Assembly (NCBI RefSeq): GCF_002305855.1
Contig: NZ_CP022163.1
Coordinates: 2,108,292 to 2,172,291 of the forward strand
Direction: 5' to 3'
DNA: 64,000 nucleotides
Source of the DNA: Melittangium boletus DSM 14713
GTDB lineage: Bacteria > Myxococcota > Myxococcia > Myxococcales > Myxococcaceae
Numbering within the stretch: the first letter of the stretch is position 1; every line of letters starts with the position of its first letter. Of this stretch, positions 52,649-63,701 are shown piece by piece. A program made the position numbers and the translations under genes. The notes under the pieces were generated by a model, which was not told the origin of the DNA, searched no databases, and saw only the letters and a program-made list of their open reading frames with translations.

Positions 52649-55531
52649 ATGGCGAATTTCCAGGACTCGTACCTCTCCGGCGGAAACATCGACTTCATCG
52701 AGGGGCTCTACGCGCGCTACCTCGAGGATGCATCCAGTGTGGATCCGAGCTGGCGCGAGTTGTTCGAGCGCAGCACCGACGGCGCCGGCCGTCCCATCTT
52801 CAACCCCACGCCCATCGAGCCCCCCGCTCCTCCGGCCAAGGAGGGCAAAGCGGGCAAGGAGGGGGGCAAACCCGCCGCCGCGGTGGCCACCGCCGCGCAG
52901 ACGGCGCCCTCGGTCGCCTTCGAGCAGGACATGAAGCTGCAGGCCCGGGTGGATCAGGCCATCTCGGCCTTCCGCCTGCGCGGCCACCTGCGCGCCCATC
53001 TGGATCCGCTCTCCCGGCCGCGCCCGCCCCTGGAGCACGTGGCCGACATGGGCATGACGGATGACAAGCACTTCTCCGCCACCGAGCTCGAGCAGATGGT
53101 GGAGAGCTTCAGCGTCTTCCCCGAGGCGCGCGTCAAGCTCAAGGATCTGCTCGGGCGCCTGCGCCGCACGTACACGGGCTCCATCGGCGTCGAGTTCATG
53201 CAGATGCTCGACAGCGAGCGGCGCCGCTGGCTGATGAAGCGCATGGAGTTCACGGAGAACCGCACGGACTTCCCGGTGGAGGAGCAGCGCCACATCCTCA
53301 CCAAGCTGTCCTACGCCGAGGGCTTCGAGAACTTCCTGCACACCAAGTACGTCAACGCCAAGCGCTTCGCGCTCGACGGCGGCGAGGCGCTGGTGCCCAT
53401 GATCGACGCGCTCCTGGAAGTGGGCGGCGGCATGGGCCTCAAGGAAGTCGTCATCGGCATGGCCCACCGCGGCCGCCTCAACGTGCTCACGAACATCCTG
53501 GGCAAGAAGCCGGACCAGATCTTCAGCGAGTTCGACGGCCCGCGCGATCCCAAGAACCACATGGGCCGCGGCGACGTGAAGTACCACATGGGCTTCAGCT
53601 CGGACCACCCCACGCGGGGCGGGCAGAGCATCCACCTGTCGCTCGCCTTCAACCCCAGCCACCTGGAAGCGGTCAACCCCGTGGTGGAGGGGCGCGTGCG
53701 CGCCAAGCAGGACCGCAGCGCGGACGCCGAGCGCACCAAGGTGATGCCGCTGCTCATCCACGGCGACGCGGCCTTCATCGGCCAGGGCGTCGTGGCCGAG
53801 ACGCTCAACCTCTCGCGTCTGCACGGCTACGAGACGGGCGGCACCGTGCACCTGGTCATCAACAACCAGGTGGGCTTCACCACGGACCCCGAGGACTCGC
53901 GCAGCTCCATCTACTCCACCGCGCTCGCGCAGATGCTCGACGTGCCCGTCTTCCACGTCAACGGCGACGACCCCGAGGCGTGCGTCCACGTGGGCCGGCT
54001 GGTGGCCGAGTACCGGCAGACCTTCAAGAGCGACGTGGTCGTCGACCTCATCTGCTACCGCCGCTTCGGCCACAACGAGGGAGATGACCCCTCGTTCACC
54101 CAGCCGATCATGTACGACGTCATCCACAAGCACCACCCGGTGCGCGCGCTCTACGCCAAGCAGCTCGCGGACAAGGGGCGCATCCCGGCCGAGGAGTCCG
54201 ACGCCCTCAAGCAGCGCTGCATGCAGGAGTTCGACGCGGCGCTCAGCCGCGCCCGCGCGGAGAGCCAGTTCAAGGAGCCCAACGCGCTCGAGGGCCTGTG
54301 GAAGCCCTACAAGGGCGGCCCCGAGGCCGGCGTCCCCGAGGTGAAGACCGGGGTGGACAAGCAGAAGCTGCGCGACGCGCTGGAGAAGCTGGCCCACGCG
54401 CCCGAGGGCTTCCACGTGCACCCCGTGGTGGAGCGCACGGTGCTCAAGAAGCGCCAGACCATGCTCCAGACGGAGGAGATCCAGTGGGGCGAGGGCGAGA
54501 CACTCGCCTACGCCACGCTCATCTCCGAGGGCTACCCGGTCCGTCTGAGCGGCCAGGATTGCGAGCGCGGCACGTTCAGCCACCGCCACTCGGTGCTCAA
54601 CGACGTGAAGACGGGCGAGAAGTACACGCCGCTCAACCAGTTCGCCCAGGGCAAGGCCCGCTTCGACGTCCACAACAGCCCGCTGTCGGAGATGGGCGTG
54701 CTGGGCTTCGAGTACGGCTACAGCCTGGACGTGCCGGACGGCCTCACTATCTGGGAAGCCCAGTTCGGTGACTTCGCCAACGGCGCGCAGATCATCATCG
54801 ACCAGTTCATCGCCGCCGGAGAGAGCAAGTGGCGGCGGCTCAGCGGCCTCACCCTGCTGCTGCCCCACGGCTACGAGGGCCAGGGCCCCGAGCACTCCAG
54901 CGCCCGTCTGGAGCGCTTCCTGAGCCTGAGCGCCGAGGACAACCTCCAGGTCGTCTACCCCACCACGCCCGCGCAGATCTTCCACCTGCTGCGCCGGCAG
55001 CTCCTGCGCCCCCTGCGCAAGCCGCTCGTCGTCATGTCGCCCAAGAGCCTGCTGCGCCGCCCCGAGGCGGTGAGCAAGCTCGACGAGCTCGCCACCGGCG
55101 GCTTCCAGGAGATCATCCAGGACAAGGTGGACCCCCAGGGCGTGACGCGGCTGCTGTTGTGCTCGGGCAAGGTCTACTACGACCTGGTCAAGGCGCGGGA
55201 CGAGCAGAAGGACGACTCCATCGCCATCGTGCGCGTGGAGCAGCTCTTCCCCTTCCCCTTCGAGGAGTTGGCGGCCCTGGTGGGCAAGATGCCCAAGCTC
55301 ACCGAGCTCTTCTGGGTCCAGGAGGAGCCCCGCAACTCGGGCGCCTGGCACTACATCTTCCCGCGCCTGCACGACCTCATCGCCACGCGCGGCCAGGCCC
55401 CCGTGAAGGTGGGCTACATCGGACGCGCGGAGGCGGCGAGCCCCGCCACCGGTTTCATCCAGACGCACAACCTCGAGCAGCAGCTCATCGTGGAGGAAGC
55501 CATCCTCCGAGGAACCAAGAATGGCCGTTGA
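52649..55531 (+). CDS. sucA: 2-oxoglutarate dehydrogenase E1 component
   Basis: A 960-residue protein from ATG 52649. N-terminal helix [24 protein letters not shown], then an Ala/Pro/Gly-rich linker (about 55-85), then the TPP-dependent core: [30 protein letters not shown] and [10 protein letters not shown] (TPP/Mg site), [16 protein letters not shown], and the C-terminal transketolase domain ([19 protein letters not shown]). The family length and order are complete. It decarboxylates 2-oxoglutarate in the TCA cycle with the E2 encoded downstream (11-bp overlap). Confidence 0.95.
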   Translation: MANFQDSYLSGGNIDFIEGLYARYLEDASSVDPSWRELFERSTDGAGRPIFNPTPIEPPAPPAKEGKAGKEGGKPAAAVATAAQTAPSVAFEQDMKLQARVDQAISAFRLRGHLRAHLDPLSRPRPPLEHVADMGMTDDKHFSATELEQMVESFSVFPEARVKLKDLLGRLRRTYTGSIGVEFMQMLDSERRRWLMKRMEFTENRTDFPVEEQRHILTKLSYAEGFENFLHTKYVNAKRFALDGGEALVPMIDALLEVGGGMGLKEVVIGMAHRGRLNVLTNILGKKPDQIFSEFDGPRDPKNHMGRGDVKYHMGFSSDHPTRGGQSIHLSLAFNPSHLEAVNPVVEGRVRAKQDRSADAERTKVMPLLIHGDAAFIGQGVVAETLNLSRLHGYETGGTVHLVINNQVGFTTDPEDSRSSIYSTALAQMLDVPVFHVNGDDPEACVHVGRLVAEYRQTFKSDVVVDLICYRRFGHNEGDDPSFTQPIMYDVIHKHHPVRALYAKQLADKGRIPAEESDALKQRCMQEFDAALSRARAESQFKEPNALEGLWKPYKGGPEAGVPEVKTGVDKQKLRDALEKLAHAPEGFHVHPVVERTVLKKRQTMLQTEEIQWGEGETLAYATLISEGYPVRLSGQDCERGTFSHRHSVLNDVKTGEKYTPLNQFAQGKARFDVHNSPLSEMGVLGFEYGYSLDVPDGLTIWEAQFGDFANGAQIIIDQFIAAGESKWRRLSGLTLLLPHGYEGQGPEHSSARLERFLSLSAEDNLQVVYPTTPAQIFHLLRRQLLRPLRKPLVVMSPKSLLRRPEAVSKLDELATGGFQEIIQDKVDPQGVTRLLLCSGKVYYDLVKARDEQKDDSIAIVRVEQLFPFPFEELAALVGKMPKLTELFWVQEEPRNSGAWHYIFPRLHDLIATRGQAPVKVGYIGRAEAASPATGFIQTHNLEQQLIVEEAILRGTKNGR

Positions 55532-56732
55532 ACTGAAAGTCCCGCCCCTGGGCGAGTCCATCACTGAAGCCGTCGTCGGGAAGTGGAACAAGAAGCAGGG
55601 CGAGACGGTGGCCGCGGACGAGCCGCTCGTCGTCCTGGAGACCGACAAGGTCACCATCGACGTGCCCGCTCCCGCCACGGGCGCCATCGCCACCATCGCC
55701 TTCAAGGAGGGCGACAAGGTGCGCGTGGGTGACGTGCTGGGCACCATCGAGGCCGGAGGCGCCGCGAGCGCTTCCGCGCCCGCCGCGGCTCCCGCTCCCG
55801 CCGCCGCTCCGGCTCCCGCCGCCAGCGCTTCCGCGGACGCGCGCATCACGCCCACCGCCCGGAAGATCGTGGAGGAGAACAAGCTGGACGTGAGCCAGCT
55901 CAAGGGCACCGGCGCCGGTGGCCGCATCACCAAGGAGGATGCGCTGGGTCAGCTCAACCGCCCCGCCGAGCCCTCCGCTCCGGCTCCGCGCGCTCCGGCT
56001 CCCGCGGCGCCCTCCGGTCCCCGCTCCCGGGCGGACCGCGAGGAGCGCGTGAAGATGACGCCCCTGCGCCGCCGCGTCGCCGAGCGCCTGCTCCAGGCCC
56101 AGTCCAACGCCGCCATCCTCACCACCTTCAACGAGGTGGACATGGGCGAGGTGATGGACCTGCGCAAGCAGTACAACGAGAAGTTCCAGGCCAAGCACGG
56201 CGTCAAGCTCGGCTTCATGAGCCTCTTCGTGCGCGCCGCCATCGAGGCCCTGAAGACCTTCCCCCAGGTCAACGCGGAGATCGAGGGCGAGGACGTCATC
56301 TTCAAGCGCTACTACGACATCGGCGTGGCCGTGAGCGGCTCGCGCGGACTCGTGGTGCCCGTGCTGCGTGACGCCGACACCCTGTCGCTCGCCGACATGG
56401 AGAAGAAGATCGCCGACTTCGGCACCCGCGCCCGCAACGACAAGCTCACCATCAACGAGCTGCAGGGCGGCACCTTCACCATCTCCAATGGGGGCACCTT
56501 CGGCTCCATGCTCTCCACCCCCATCCTCAACCCGCCCCAGACGGGCATCCTGGGGATGCACAACATCGTGGAGCGCCCGGTGGCCCGCAACGGCCAGGTC
56601 GTCATCCGGCCCATCATGTACCTGGCCCTCTCCTACGATCACCGCCTCATCGACGGCCGCGAGGCCGTGCAGTTCCTCGTGCGCATCAAGGACTGCATCG
56701 AGGACCCCACGCGGCTCCTGCTGGAAATTTGA
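55521..56732 (+). CDS. sucB: Dihydrolipoyllysine succinyltransferase (E2 of 2-oxoglutarate dehydrogenase)
   Basis: A 403-residue E2. One lipoyl domain ([17 protein letters not shown] with the lipoylated Lys), an Ala/Pro linker, the peripheral subunit-binding domain ([19 protein letters not shown]) and the acyltransferase domain with [17 protein letters not shown] (catalytic His and Asp). Translation is coupled to sucA by overlap. E3 is not in the window. Confidence 0.95.
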   Translation: MAVELKVPPLGESITEAVVGKWNKKQGETVAADEPLVVLETDKVTIDVPAPATGAIATIAFKEGDKVRVGDVLGTIEAGGAASASAPAAAPAPAAAPAPAASASADARITPTARKIVEENKLDVSQLKGTGAGGRITKEDALGQLNRPAEPSAPAPRAPAPAAPSGPRSRADREERVKMTPLRRRVAERLLQAQSNAAILTTFNEVDMGEVMDLRKQYNEKFQAKHGVKLGFMSLFVRAAIEALKTFPQVNAEIEGEDVIFKRYYDIGVAVSGSRGLVVPVLRDADTLSLADMEKKIADFGTRARNDKLTINELQGGTFTISNGGTFGSMLSTPILNPPQTGILGMHNIVERPVARNGQVVIRPIMYLALSYDHRLIDGREAVQFLVRIKDCIEDPTRLLLEI

Positions 56733-56881
56733 AGTCCTGTTAAACGCCACAGAGCGGGAAAACGTGGCGGCCGACTGGACAGGAACTCGGCTGCCCGCCT
56801 ACAACTCCTCCATCGTCACCCGACGGACGGGGGACGGGAAGACGAGCCGGTCTCCGGACCGGTTCCTGACGAGGAAGCAGC
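56733..56881 (+). other. Leader region before the cold-shock gene
   Basis: About 150 bases between sucB and the csp ATG, longer than the other gaps in this area. It contains GAGGAAG before the start. Cold-shock mRNAs often have long structured 5' leaders; no specific hairpin could be proven here. Confidence 0.3.
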
Positions 56882-57085
56882 ATGGCTATCGGCACCGTGA
56901 AGTGGTTCAACGACGCGAAGGGTTTCGGATTCATCACGCAGGAGGGCGGTGGCGAGGACGTGTTCTGCCACCACACCGCCATCAACATGGAAGGCTTCCG
57001 CACCCTGCAGGAGGGTCAGCGGGTGGAGTTCGACGTGGCCCGCGGTCCCAAGGGTCTGCAGGCCCAGAACGTTCGCGCCGCCTGA
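56882..57085 (+). CDS. Cold-shock domain protein
   Basis: A 67-residue CspA family protein: [17 protein letters not shown] (RNP1 KGFGFI) and DVFCHHTAI (RNP2, with Cys-His in place of the common V-F-V-H), then [17 protein letters not shown]. It binds single-stranded RNA or DNA as an RNA chaperone. A hairpin terminator follows. Confidence 0.92.
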   Translation: MAIGTVKWFNDAKGFGFITQEGGGEDVFCHHTAINMEGFRTLQEGQRVEFDVARGPKGLQAQNVRAA

Positions 57086-57122
57086 AGCCACACCTCACCG
57101 CTTCGCGGTGACCTGAAGCACG

Positions 57123-57158
57123 GAAGGCCCGGCATCTCCGAAGAGGAGCCGGGCCTTC
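57123..57158 (+). terminator. Intrinsic terminator after the cold-shock gene
   Basis: gaaggcccggc (57123-57133) pairs perfectly with gccgggccttc (57148-57158), loop of 14, followed by tgcttt. It would end the csp transcript; on the minus strand it also lies just after the peptidase gene. Confidence 0.75.
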
Positions 57159-57173
57159 TGCTTTGCGGGGCCG

Positions 57174-59405
57174 CTACGGCGCGAGGTGCCGCTTGAAGTG
57201 GTTCATCACCCACTCGTACTGGCGCTGGGTGATGAGCGGATCCGGCACCATGTGCGTCAGGCCGCTGAGCGGCAGCAGCTCGTGGTACTTGCCCGCGCGG
57301 AAGAGCGCGTCGGACAGCTTGAGCGTGTGGAAGAAGTAGACGTTGTCGTCCGCGGTGCCGTGGATGAGCAGCAGCGGGGACAGGGGCCGGGCCGTGTCGC
57401 GCGCGTAGGTGAGCAGCGAGCTCTTCTCATAGGCCTCGGGGTGCTGCTGGGGCAGGCCCAGGTAGCGCTCGGTGTAGTGGGTGTCGTAGTCGAGCCAGTC
57501 CACCACGGGCGCGCCCGCCACGGCCGCCTTGAAGACGTCCGGGCGCTTGAGCGCGGCGAGCGCGGACATGTAGCCGCCGAAGCTCCAGCCCTCGATGCCC
57601 ACGCGCGAGAGGTCCACCTCGGGCACCTCGGCGGCGAGCGCTTGCACCGCCGCGGCCTGGTCCTCCAGCGTCACCCCGGAGAAGTCCAGGTGCACCGCGC
57701 GCTGCCACTGGGCGCCCCGGAGCGGCGTGCCCCGGCCATCGAAGCGGGCGATGAGGAAGCCCTGGTCCGCCATCCACTGCGACAGCAGGTGCGCGGCCAT
57801 GCTCTTGTGCACCACGGTGACGGTGGGGCCGGCGTACACCTCGACGATGACGGGCAGCTTCTCCCCGGGCTTCGCCTCCCGCGGGCGCACGAGCGAGGCG
57901 TGGAACTGGAGCGGGCCCACCTGGCGGTACTCGACGCGCGGCACGAAGGAGGGCTCCACCGCCACCGACGGCAGCTCACCCACGCGGGTGCCGTCCGCGC
58001 GGGCCACGAAGGTGCGCGGCATGGAGGTGGGGCTCGCGTGCGACACGACGAGCAGCGCGCCCGTCTTGGAGAGACCCCCATTCTCGATGGCCTCGCCCGT
58101 GGTGCCCGGACGCACCGCCTCCGGCGCGCCCCCGTCCTTCACGCGCCACAGGTAGCTCTCCGTGGGGTTGGGGCCGCCGTTGAAGTAGACGGTGCGCTCC
58201 TTCTCCAGGTAGCGCACGAAGCCGCGCAGGCCCGCCTCGGGCTTCACCAGCGAGCGCACGAGCGCGCCGTCCGCGCTCCGCAGCTCCACCTCGGGGCCCC
58301 CGTTGCGCTCGGTGTACCAGAGGAAGCCCTCGTCCACCCACTGGGGGAAGCTCTGCTCCAGCTCGAGCCAGGCCCCGTCCTTCTCGGTGAGCAGCTCCCG
58401 CGTGGCGCCGCTCGCCGGATCCACCGCGAGCAGCTTCTGCTCCGTCTGGGTGCGGTTCTGCACCAGCACCGTGAGCGGCCCCTTCTTCGGCCACACCACC
58501 GTGGCCAGGTACGGGTACGCCTCCGCGTCCCACTTCACCCAGACGGTGTTTCCGCCCGTGGCGGGGATGACGCCCAGGCGCACCTTCGCGTTGGCCTTGC
58601 CGGGACGCGGGTAGGCGGAGTCCTCCGCGCCGCGCTCGGGGTGCATCACGTCGATGATGGACAGCTGCTCCACCCCCGAGGTGTCCGACTCGGTGTAGGC
58701 GATGGACTTCGCGTCCGGGCTCCACCACCACCCCGAGAAGCGGCTCATCTCCTCCTGGGCCACGAACTCGGCCAGGCCGTGGGTCCTCGCCGCCGTGCCC
58801 CCTTGCGTCACCCGGTGCTCGGTGTTGGAGGCCACCTCCAGGCGGAACACGTCGTTGTCCCGCACGTAGCCCACGTGCTTGCCGTCGGACGAGAAGCGCG
58901 GGTCGATGACGCCCGCGCCCGTCTTGAGCTCCGTGGACTTCCCGCTCGCCCGCTCCACCAGGTAGAGCCGGCCGGAGAGGGGCACGAGGAGGGAGGCCCC
59001 ATCCTCCGACAACTGGTAGGAGGTGAAGCCCCGGGCGCTCACGCGCATGCGCTCGCGGCGCGCCTTCTCCTCGGGCGACAGCGTCTCCTCACCGCCCTGG
59101 AGGATGGCCTCGGGGGTGAGCAGCTCGCGCGTCTGGCCCGTCGCCACGTCGAAGGCGAACAGTGTCTGCACGGGCGCGCGCGGCTGGCCGCGCAGGAAGA
59201 GGACGGTCTTCTCGTCGGGAGTGATTCGCGGGTTGACGGGACGGCCACTCATGAAGCGGCGCGTCTCCGCGTAGTCCCGCAGGAAGGCTTCTTGCGAAGG
59301 GGACATGGTCTGGGCGGAGGAGGGCTTGGGGGATTGCTGGGTGAGGACGGGAGCGCAGGCGGAGGCGAGCAGCGCGGCGGCGAGCAGGAAGGGAGCTTGG
59401 CGCAT
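57174..59405 (-). CDS. S9 family prolyl oligopeptidase (DPP IV-like) lipoprotein
   Basis: A 743-residue protein from ATG 59405 with a lipoprotein signal LLASACAP. A beta-propeller occupies about 60-480. The hydrolase domain has nucleophile EGWSFGGYMS (Ser near 607), Asp in HGTADDNVYFF (about 681) and His in SGLTHMV (about 717). The propeller motif FVAQEEMSRFSGWWWSPD with the Glu-Glu pair is that of dipeptidyl-peptidase IV. It probably removes X-Pro dipeptides in the envelope. The N-terminus is 34 bp from the divergent UPF0489 gene start. Confidence 0.9.
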   Translation of the reverse strand: MRQAPFLLAAALLASACAPVLTQQSPKPSSAQTMSPSQEAFLRDYAETRRFMSGRPVNPRITPDEKTVLFLRGQPRAPVQTLFAFDVATGQTRELLTPEAILQGGEETLSPEEKARRERMRVSARGFTSYQLSEDGASLLVPLSGRLYLVERASGKSTELKTGAGVIDPRFSSDGKHVGYVRDNDVFRLEVASNTEHRVTQGGTAARTHGLAEFVAQEEMSRFSGWWWSPDAKSIAYTESDTSGVEQLSIIDVMHPERGAEDSAYPRPGKANAKVRLGVIPATGGNTVWVKWDAEAYPYLATVVWPKKGPLTVLVQNRTQTEQKLLAVDPASGATRELLTEKDGAWLELEQSFPQWVDEGFLWYTERNGGPEVELRSADGALVRSLVKPEAGLRGFVRYLEKERTVYFNGGPNPTESYLWRVKDGGAPEAVRPGTTGEAIENGGLSKTGALLVVSHASPTSMPRTFVARADGTRVGELPSVAVEPSFVPRVEYRQVGPLQFHASLVRPREAKPGEKLPVIVEVYAGPTVTVVHKSMAAHLLSQWMADQGFLIARFDGRGTPLRGAQWQRAVHLDFSGVTLEDQAAAVQALAAEVPEVDLSRVGIEGWSFGGYMSALAALKRPDVFKAAVAGAPVVDWLDYDTHYTERYLGLPQQHPEAYEKSSLLTYARDTARPLSPLLLIHGTADDNVYFFHTLKLSDALFRAGKYHELLPLSGLTHMVPDPLITQRQYEWVMNHFKRHLAP

Positions 59406-59439
59406 GGAAGGCGCGCAGCCTACACTCCCGCCCATCTCC

Positions 59440-60207
59440 ATGGACGACTCCCACCTTCACCTGCGGCTCGCGGGCGTCATCCGGCTGGCGCTCGGTGGCG
59501 GACGGGGACCCACGGACGCCTACGTGTTCGATCCCCACCGGCTCGCACTCCCCGCGTGGGCGTGTGCCCTGGGCGTGGAAGGCTCTCCGGCCCTGCTGGT
59601 GACGTTGGATCGGCACCTGGACCTCGTCCCCCCCGTGGCCCCGGCGGCCGTGCCCGACCGCTCCGCGGGGCTGCGCGCCCTGGACGAGCACGCGCGCTGG
59701 AGCCTGGACGTGCGCAACTATGACCATGTGCTCGCCGCCATGGAGGCGGGGCTCGTGGGTGACGCGCTGGTGCTCGCCCGGACGAAACCCCGGGGCACGA
59801 CCACGGCGGACACGTACGTGGACACCCGCGGGCGCACGCACCGGCTGGTGGTGGTGCCCACCGTGGACCGGGCGGCCGAGGCCTACCACCAACCCGCTCC
59901 CGGAGACCGGGTCCGGGACGTGCTCGAGGCCGCCGAGCGCGTGCTCCTGGACGTGGACCTGGACTGCTTCACCAGCCTGAGCGACGCGGATCCCATGACG
60001 GTGCTGCCCTGGCCGCTGGACGTCATCCGGGAGTACCTGCTCCCACCTGGCAGCGAGCCCTTCTGGGACGCCGTGCTGGGCAGGTGTGTCGCGCTCACCC
60101 TCGCCCGGGAGCCGCACCACTGTGGCGGGCTGCTCGCCTCGGGACGGCTCTTCCAGGACGTGGCGCAGGTCCTCTTCCGCGAGGTGCTCCGTACGGAGCC
60201 CCCCTGA
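59440..60207 (+). CDS. UPF0489 family protein (arginase-like fold)
   Basis: A 255-residue protein from ATG 59440. It has the UPF0489 pattern of an early Asp/His pair ([11 protein letters not shown]) and the later block [17 protein letters not shown], resembling ureohydrolase metal ligands, and EPHHCGG near the C-terminus. Enzymatic role unknown; eukaryotic relatives are likewise uncharacterised. Divergent from the S9 peptidase gene. Confidence 0.8.
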   Translation: MDDSHLHLRLAGVIRLALGGGRGPTDAYVFDPHRLALPAWACALGVEGSPALLVTLDRHLDLVPPVAPAAVPDRSAGLRALDEHARWSLDVRNYDHVLAAMEAGLVGDALVLARTKPRGTTTADTYVDTRGRTHRLVVVPTVDRAAEAYHQPAPGDRVRDVLEAAERVLLDVDLDCFTSLSDADPMTVLPWPLDVIREYLLPPGSEPFWDAVLGRCVALTLAREPHHCGGLLASGRLFQDVAQVLFREVLRTEPP

Positions 60208-60316
60208 TGCCCCACCCCGGACACCTGGCGGGGGGGCATCCGAGCGGGTTCCAGCCTCTTCTTTTCAGCGTCCTGTCGTTTCCGTCGCGCCCCTCTGGGA
60301 GAATGGGCCAGGTCTC

Positions 60317-62134
60317 ATGAACGGCGCCCAACCCCAGACGGTCCTTCCCCCCCACCTCGCCCGCCGGGTGTTCCTCCTCGTCGCACTGGGGGTCATCCTC
60401 TCCTCCCCGCTCGCCTCCATGCTGGTCGCGCTGTCGCTCGGACTGACGGCCTCCGAGATGGGCTGGAGCATGCGCTATCTGTCCCTGCCCATCTTCCTGG
60501 GCGTGGGCCTGCTGTTCCCCTGGGTGAGCATCCACCGATTGCTGCGCTGGGGCTTCGCCACCCACGAGGCGGAGCCCGCCGAGCAACGGCTGCTGCGCCT
60601 GCAGAAGCTGCCCTGGTGGCTCGCGTTCCTGGGCACCCAGGTGCCCTACATGCTCGGCGGCGCCCTGCTCATCGCGCCCCTCGTCGTGCACTTCCACAAA
60701 CATCCCCTCCTGCTGGTGCTTCAGCTCATCGTCGCCAGCACCGTGGGCCAGGCCCTGTCGCTGCCCGTGGCCCTCAAGCTCGAGCAGATGCTGATGCCCT
60801 TCGTGCTCGAGCAGCGGGAGCACGTCCGCACGCGCGTGCGCGGCCGCGGCCCCGCCTGGATGCGGATGCGCTGGTACCTGCCCTACACGTTCGCCGGCCT
60901 GCTGCTGAGCACCTTGCTGCTGGGGGGCATGGCGCTCATGGTGCAGACCGCCGAGCTGCGAGATATCCAGGCCCAGACCATCCTCCAGGATCCATCGCTC
61001 GATCCGGCCCAGGCCCAGCTCATCGCCCAGCACCTGCGGGCCTTCGGCGACACCCTCCTGTCCCGGATGACCCTGCCCCTGCTCATGATGGGGTTGTTCG
61101 TCCTGGCGATTCCCACCTTCTCCGCCTGGCTGCTGGCACGCCGGCAGGAGCGGGCCACCGAGGCACTCCAGCAAGCCATCGAACGGCTCGCCCAGGGCGC
61201 GCCCGAGGCCCCCGGCTGGGCCTCCACCGACGAGCTCGGCGATGTGTCCATGGAGATGTCCCTGGCGCTCAACCGGTTGCAGGAAATCCCCACCCGGCTC
61301 CAGGCGTCCGCCAGCCTGTTGCTCGCCGCGAGCACGGGGCTCGGGACCGCCAGCACCCAACAGCGCGAGCGCATCGCCGAACAGGCCTCCATCCTCCAGG
61401 AGGCCCAGCTCACCTCCGAGGAGATCCGCACCACCTCCGAGCTCGCCTCCCACAAGGCCGAAAGCGTGCTCAGCGTGGCGGGCCACGCCGAACAGCTCGG
61501 TCAGTACGGAGAGGAAGCCCTCGAGCGGACCCTGACGGGCCTGAACACCATCCGCGACTTCGTGGATGGCATCCGCGGCAAGGTGCTCCGGCTCCAGGAG
61601 AGCGCCACCCAGATCGCCCACATCGCCGTCACGGTGAAGGACCTGGCCGACCAGTCCCACCTGCTCGCGCTCAACGCGTCCATCGAGGCGGCGCGCGCGG
61701 GAGACCAGGGCGCGGGCTTCGCCGTGGTCGCGAGCGAAATCCGCAAGCTGGCTGATCAAACCATCCGGGAGAACGCCCTCATCCGCAAGAGCCTGCTCGA
61801 CATCGGCACCGCCATCCGCGACGTGGTCTCCATGAGCGAGCAGGGCGCGCTCCAGGTGCAGGGCGGCCTCGAGCGCGTGAAGACCTCGGGCAACAACCTG
61901 CGCGAGATGTCGCTCATCATCCAGGAGAACGCCGCGGCGGTGCGGCAGATCGCCGTCGCGGTGAACCACCAGAACACGGGCATCTCGCACATCTTCAACG
62001 CCATCGCCCACCTCTCCTCCGGCATGGACGAGACGATGAAGCGCCTGGACACCACGCTGCAGGCCACCGAGACGCTCCAGGCCGTCACCCGCGAGGTGAC
62101 GGAGATCGCCCAGCGCTACCAGCTCAACCGCTAG
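60317..62134 (+). CDS. Polytopic membrane chemoreceptor-like protein
   Basis: A 605-residue protein. About six membrane segments lie in the first 300 residues ([115 protein letters not shown]), with no large periplasmic domain. The signalling region is standard ([40 protein letters not shown]). It may sense membrane state or an integral partner. Not beside other che genes. Confidence 0.88.
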   Translation: MNGAQPQTVLPPHLARRVFLLVALGVILSSPLASMLVALSLGLTASEMGWSMRYLSLPIFLGVGLLFPWVSIHRLLRWGFATHEAEPAEQRLLRLQKLPWWLAFLGTQVPYMLGGALLIAPLVVHFHKHPLLLVLQLIVASTVGQALSLPVALKLEQMLMPFVLEQREHVRTRVRGRGPAWMRMRWYLPYTFAGLLLSTLLLGGMALMVQTAELRDIQAQTILQDPSLDPAQAQLIAQHLRAFGDTLLSRMTLPLLMMGLFVLAIPTFSAWLLARRQERATEALQQAIERLAQGAPEAPGWASTDELGDVSMEMSLALNRLQEIPTRLQASASLLLAASTGLGTASTQQRERIAEQASILQEAQLTSEEIRTTSELASHKAESVLSVAGHAEQLGQYGEEALERTLTGLNTIRDFVDGIRGKVLRLQESATQIAHIAVTVKDLADQSHLLALNASIEAARAGDQGAGFAVVASEIRKLADQTIRENALIRKSLLDIGTAIRDVVSMSEQGALQVQGGLERVKTSGNNLREMSLIIQENAAAVRQIAVAVNHQNTGISHIFNAIAHLSSGMDETMKRLDTTLQATETLQAVTREVTEIAQRYQLNR

Positions 62135-62149
62135 AACGAGGCCGCGCGG

Positions 62150-62704
62150 ATGAGGGCTCCCGAGACGTCGCTCTATGCCCGGCTGCTGGGCGCGGACTGG
62201 GAGCGGCTGCCCGAGCTGGTGCGCCGGATGCACGTCGAGGGGCGCGCCCGCGGACACTTCACCATCCGCCGCGGCCCGGGGCTCCTGGCGGCCCTGGTGG
62301 GTTGGCTCTGCCGCTTTCCCCCCGCGGGTGAGGACATCCCCACCCGGCTCGTCGTCCAGCGCGAGGGCGAGGGTCAGCGCTGGGAGCGGGCCTTCGGTCC
62401 GCATGCGCTCGCCACGCGCCAGCACGTGTGGCCCGGGCAACGGCTGGTGGAATGGCTCGGTCCCGTGGCGTGTGTCTTCCACCTGCGCCCCGAGGGCCCG
62501 GGCCTGCGCTACGAACAGGTGGGCGCGTGGTTGCGGCTCGGCCCGTGGAACCTGCCCCTGCCCCGCCTGCTCTCGCCCCGCATCGAGGCCTGGGTGACGG
62601 CCGAGTCCCCCGAGGGCATGCGCGTCCAGGTGCGCATCGGCGCGGCGCTGGTGGGGGCGCTGTTGTCCTACGAAGGCCGGATCTCCCCCGAGGAGGCCCC
62701 ATGA
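62150..62704 (+). CDS. DUF4166 domain-containing protein
   Basis: A 184-residue protein: YARLLGADWERLPELVRRMH, GHFTIRRGPG, CRFPPAGEDIPTRLVVQREGEGQRWERAFG, WNLPLPRLLSPRIEAWVTAE, matching the DUF4166 layout. Soluble. Start 15 bp after the chemoreceptor stop, and 4-bp overlap with the next gene, so it belongs to a four-gene run. Confidence 0.82.
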   Translation: MRAPETSLYARLLGADWERLPELVRRMHVEGRARGHFTIRRGPGLLAALVGWLCRFPPAGEDIPTRLVVQREGEGQRWERAFGPHALATRQHVWPGQRLVEWLGPVACVFHLRPEGPGLRYEQVGAWLRLGPWNLPLPRLLSPRIEAWVTAESPEGMRVQVRIGAALVGALLSYEGRISPEEAP

Positions 62705-63258
62705 GCACGGCGCTGTGGCTCTTCGCGCTCCAGGGCGTATTGGGCGCGTTCGACACGCTGTACTACCACGAGTGGAAGGCCCGGCTGCCCGCGCACGTCC
62801 CCGGCACCCGCCCCGAGTTGCTGCTGCACGCCACGCGTGACTTCTTCTACGCGCTGCTCTTCGCCACCCTGCCCTGGCTGTCGTGGCGGGGCGCGTGGGC
62901 GGCCGTGCTGGGCGCCGTCATCGCCGCGGAGATCGTCATCACCCTGGCCGACTTCGTGGTGGAGGATCGGGTGCGCGCGCCCCTCGGGGGCGTCTTTCCC
63001 GGAGAGCGCTGCACCCACGCGGTGATGGCCCTGCTCTATGGCGCGGTGCTCGCCCACGTCGTGCCCGAATTGCTCGCGGGCTGGCGGCTGCCCACCCAGC
63101 TCACCCTCGCGCCCGTGGCCATTCCGGAGGGCCTGCGCCTCGTGCTGGGCCTCATGGCCGTGGGCGTATTCGGCTCGGGCGTGCGCGACCTGTACGCCGC
63201 CCTGCGACTGCCCGGAGGCCACTGGCCCTGGCCCGCGCCCCAGGGCACCCCTCCATGA
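62701..63258 (+). CDS. Small integral membrane protein
   Basis: A 185-residue protein with about four membrane helices (LWLFALQGVLGAF, FFYALLFATLPWLSW, AAVLGAVIAAEIVITLADF, VMALLYGAVLAHVV). The block FDTLYYHEWKARLPA near the N-terminus has conserved-looking charged residues. Family not firmly recognised. Overlaps both neighbours by 4 bp (ATGA). Confidence 0.8.
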   Translation: MSTALWLFALQGVLGAFDTLYYHEWKARLPAHVPGTRPELLLHATRDFFYALLFATLPWLSWRGAWAAVLGAVIAAEIVITLADFVVEDRVRAPLGGVFPGERCTHAVMALLYGAVLAHVVPELLAGWRLPTQLTLAPVAIPEGLRLVLGLMAVGVFGSGVRDLYAALRLPGGHWPWPAPQGTPP

Positions 63259-63677
63259 AACGGCGCCTGTTACACCAGCTCGTGTTCGGCCTCGCGGCCC
63301 TCTACAACCTCCTCTGGGGCCTGTACGCGGCGGTGGACCCCCAGTGGCTCTTCCGCTTCGCGGGCATGCCCGCGCTCAACCAGCCCGCCCTCTTCGCGTG
63401 CCTGGGCATGGTCATCGGCGTGTACGGCCTGCTCTACGCCGAGGTCGCGCGCCGCCCCGAGCAGGGCTTCGCGCTCGCGGCGGTGGGACTGCTGGGCAAG
63501 GTGCTGGGGCCCATCGGGCTCATGGGCCTCATCCTCCGGGGCGAGTGGCCCCCGGCGACGCTCGTGCTCTGCCTCACCAATGACTTCGTCTGGTGGGTGC
63601 CCTTCTCCCTCTATCTGTGGGACGCGTGGCCAGGCTACCGCCGCACCTTCTCCGCCCCGGGGAGCCGGGGCGGTTAG
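63255..63677 (+). CDS. Small integral membrane protein
   Basis: A 140-residue protein with four membrane helices: LVFGLAALYNLLWGLYAAV, ALFACLGMVIGVYGLLYAEV, ALAAVGLLGKVLGPIGLMGLIL and LVLCLTNDFVWWVPFSLYLW. No family recognised with confidence. Coupled to the gene before by ATGA overlap, suggesting the DUF4166 protein and two membrane proteins work together. Confidence 0.8.
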   Translation: MKRRLLHQLVFGLAALYNLLWGLYAAVDPQWLFRFAGMPALNQPALFACLGMVIGVYGLLYAEVARRPEQGFALAAVGLLGKVLGPIGLMGLILRGEWPPATLVLCLTNDFVWWVPFSLYLWDAWPGYRRTFSAPGSRGG

Positions 63678-63701
63678 CGAGGCGCCGCGACGGCGCGCCG
63701 C

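Noticed and set aside
52589..55933. A very long minus-strand open frame (over 1100 codons) opposite sucA and sucB
   Set aside because: It mirrors codon positions of the real genes in GC-rich DNA and lacks any family motif; the plus-strand proteins are unmistakable.
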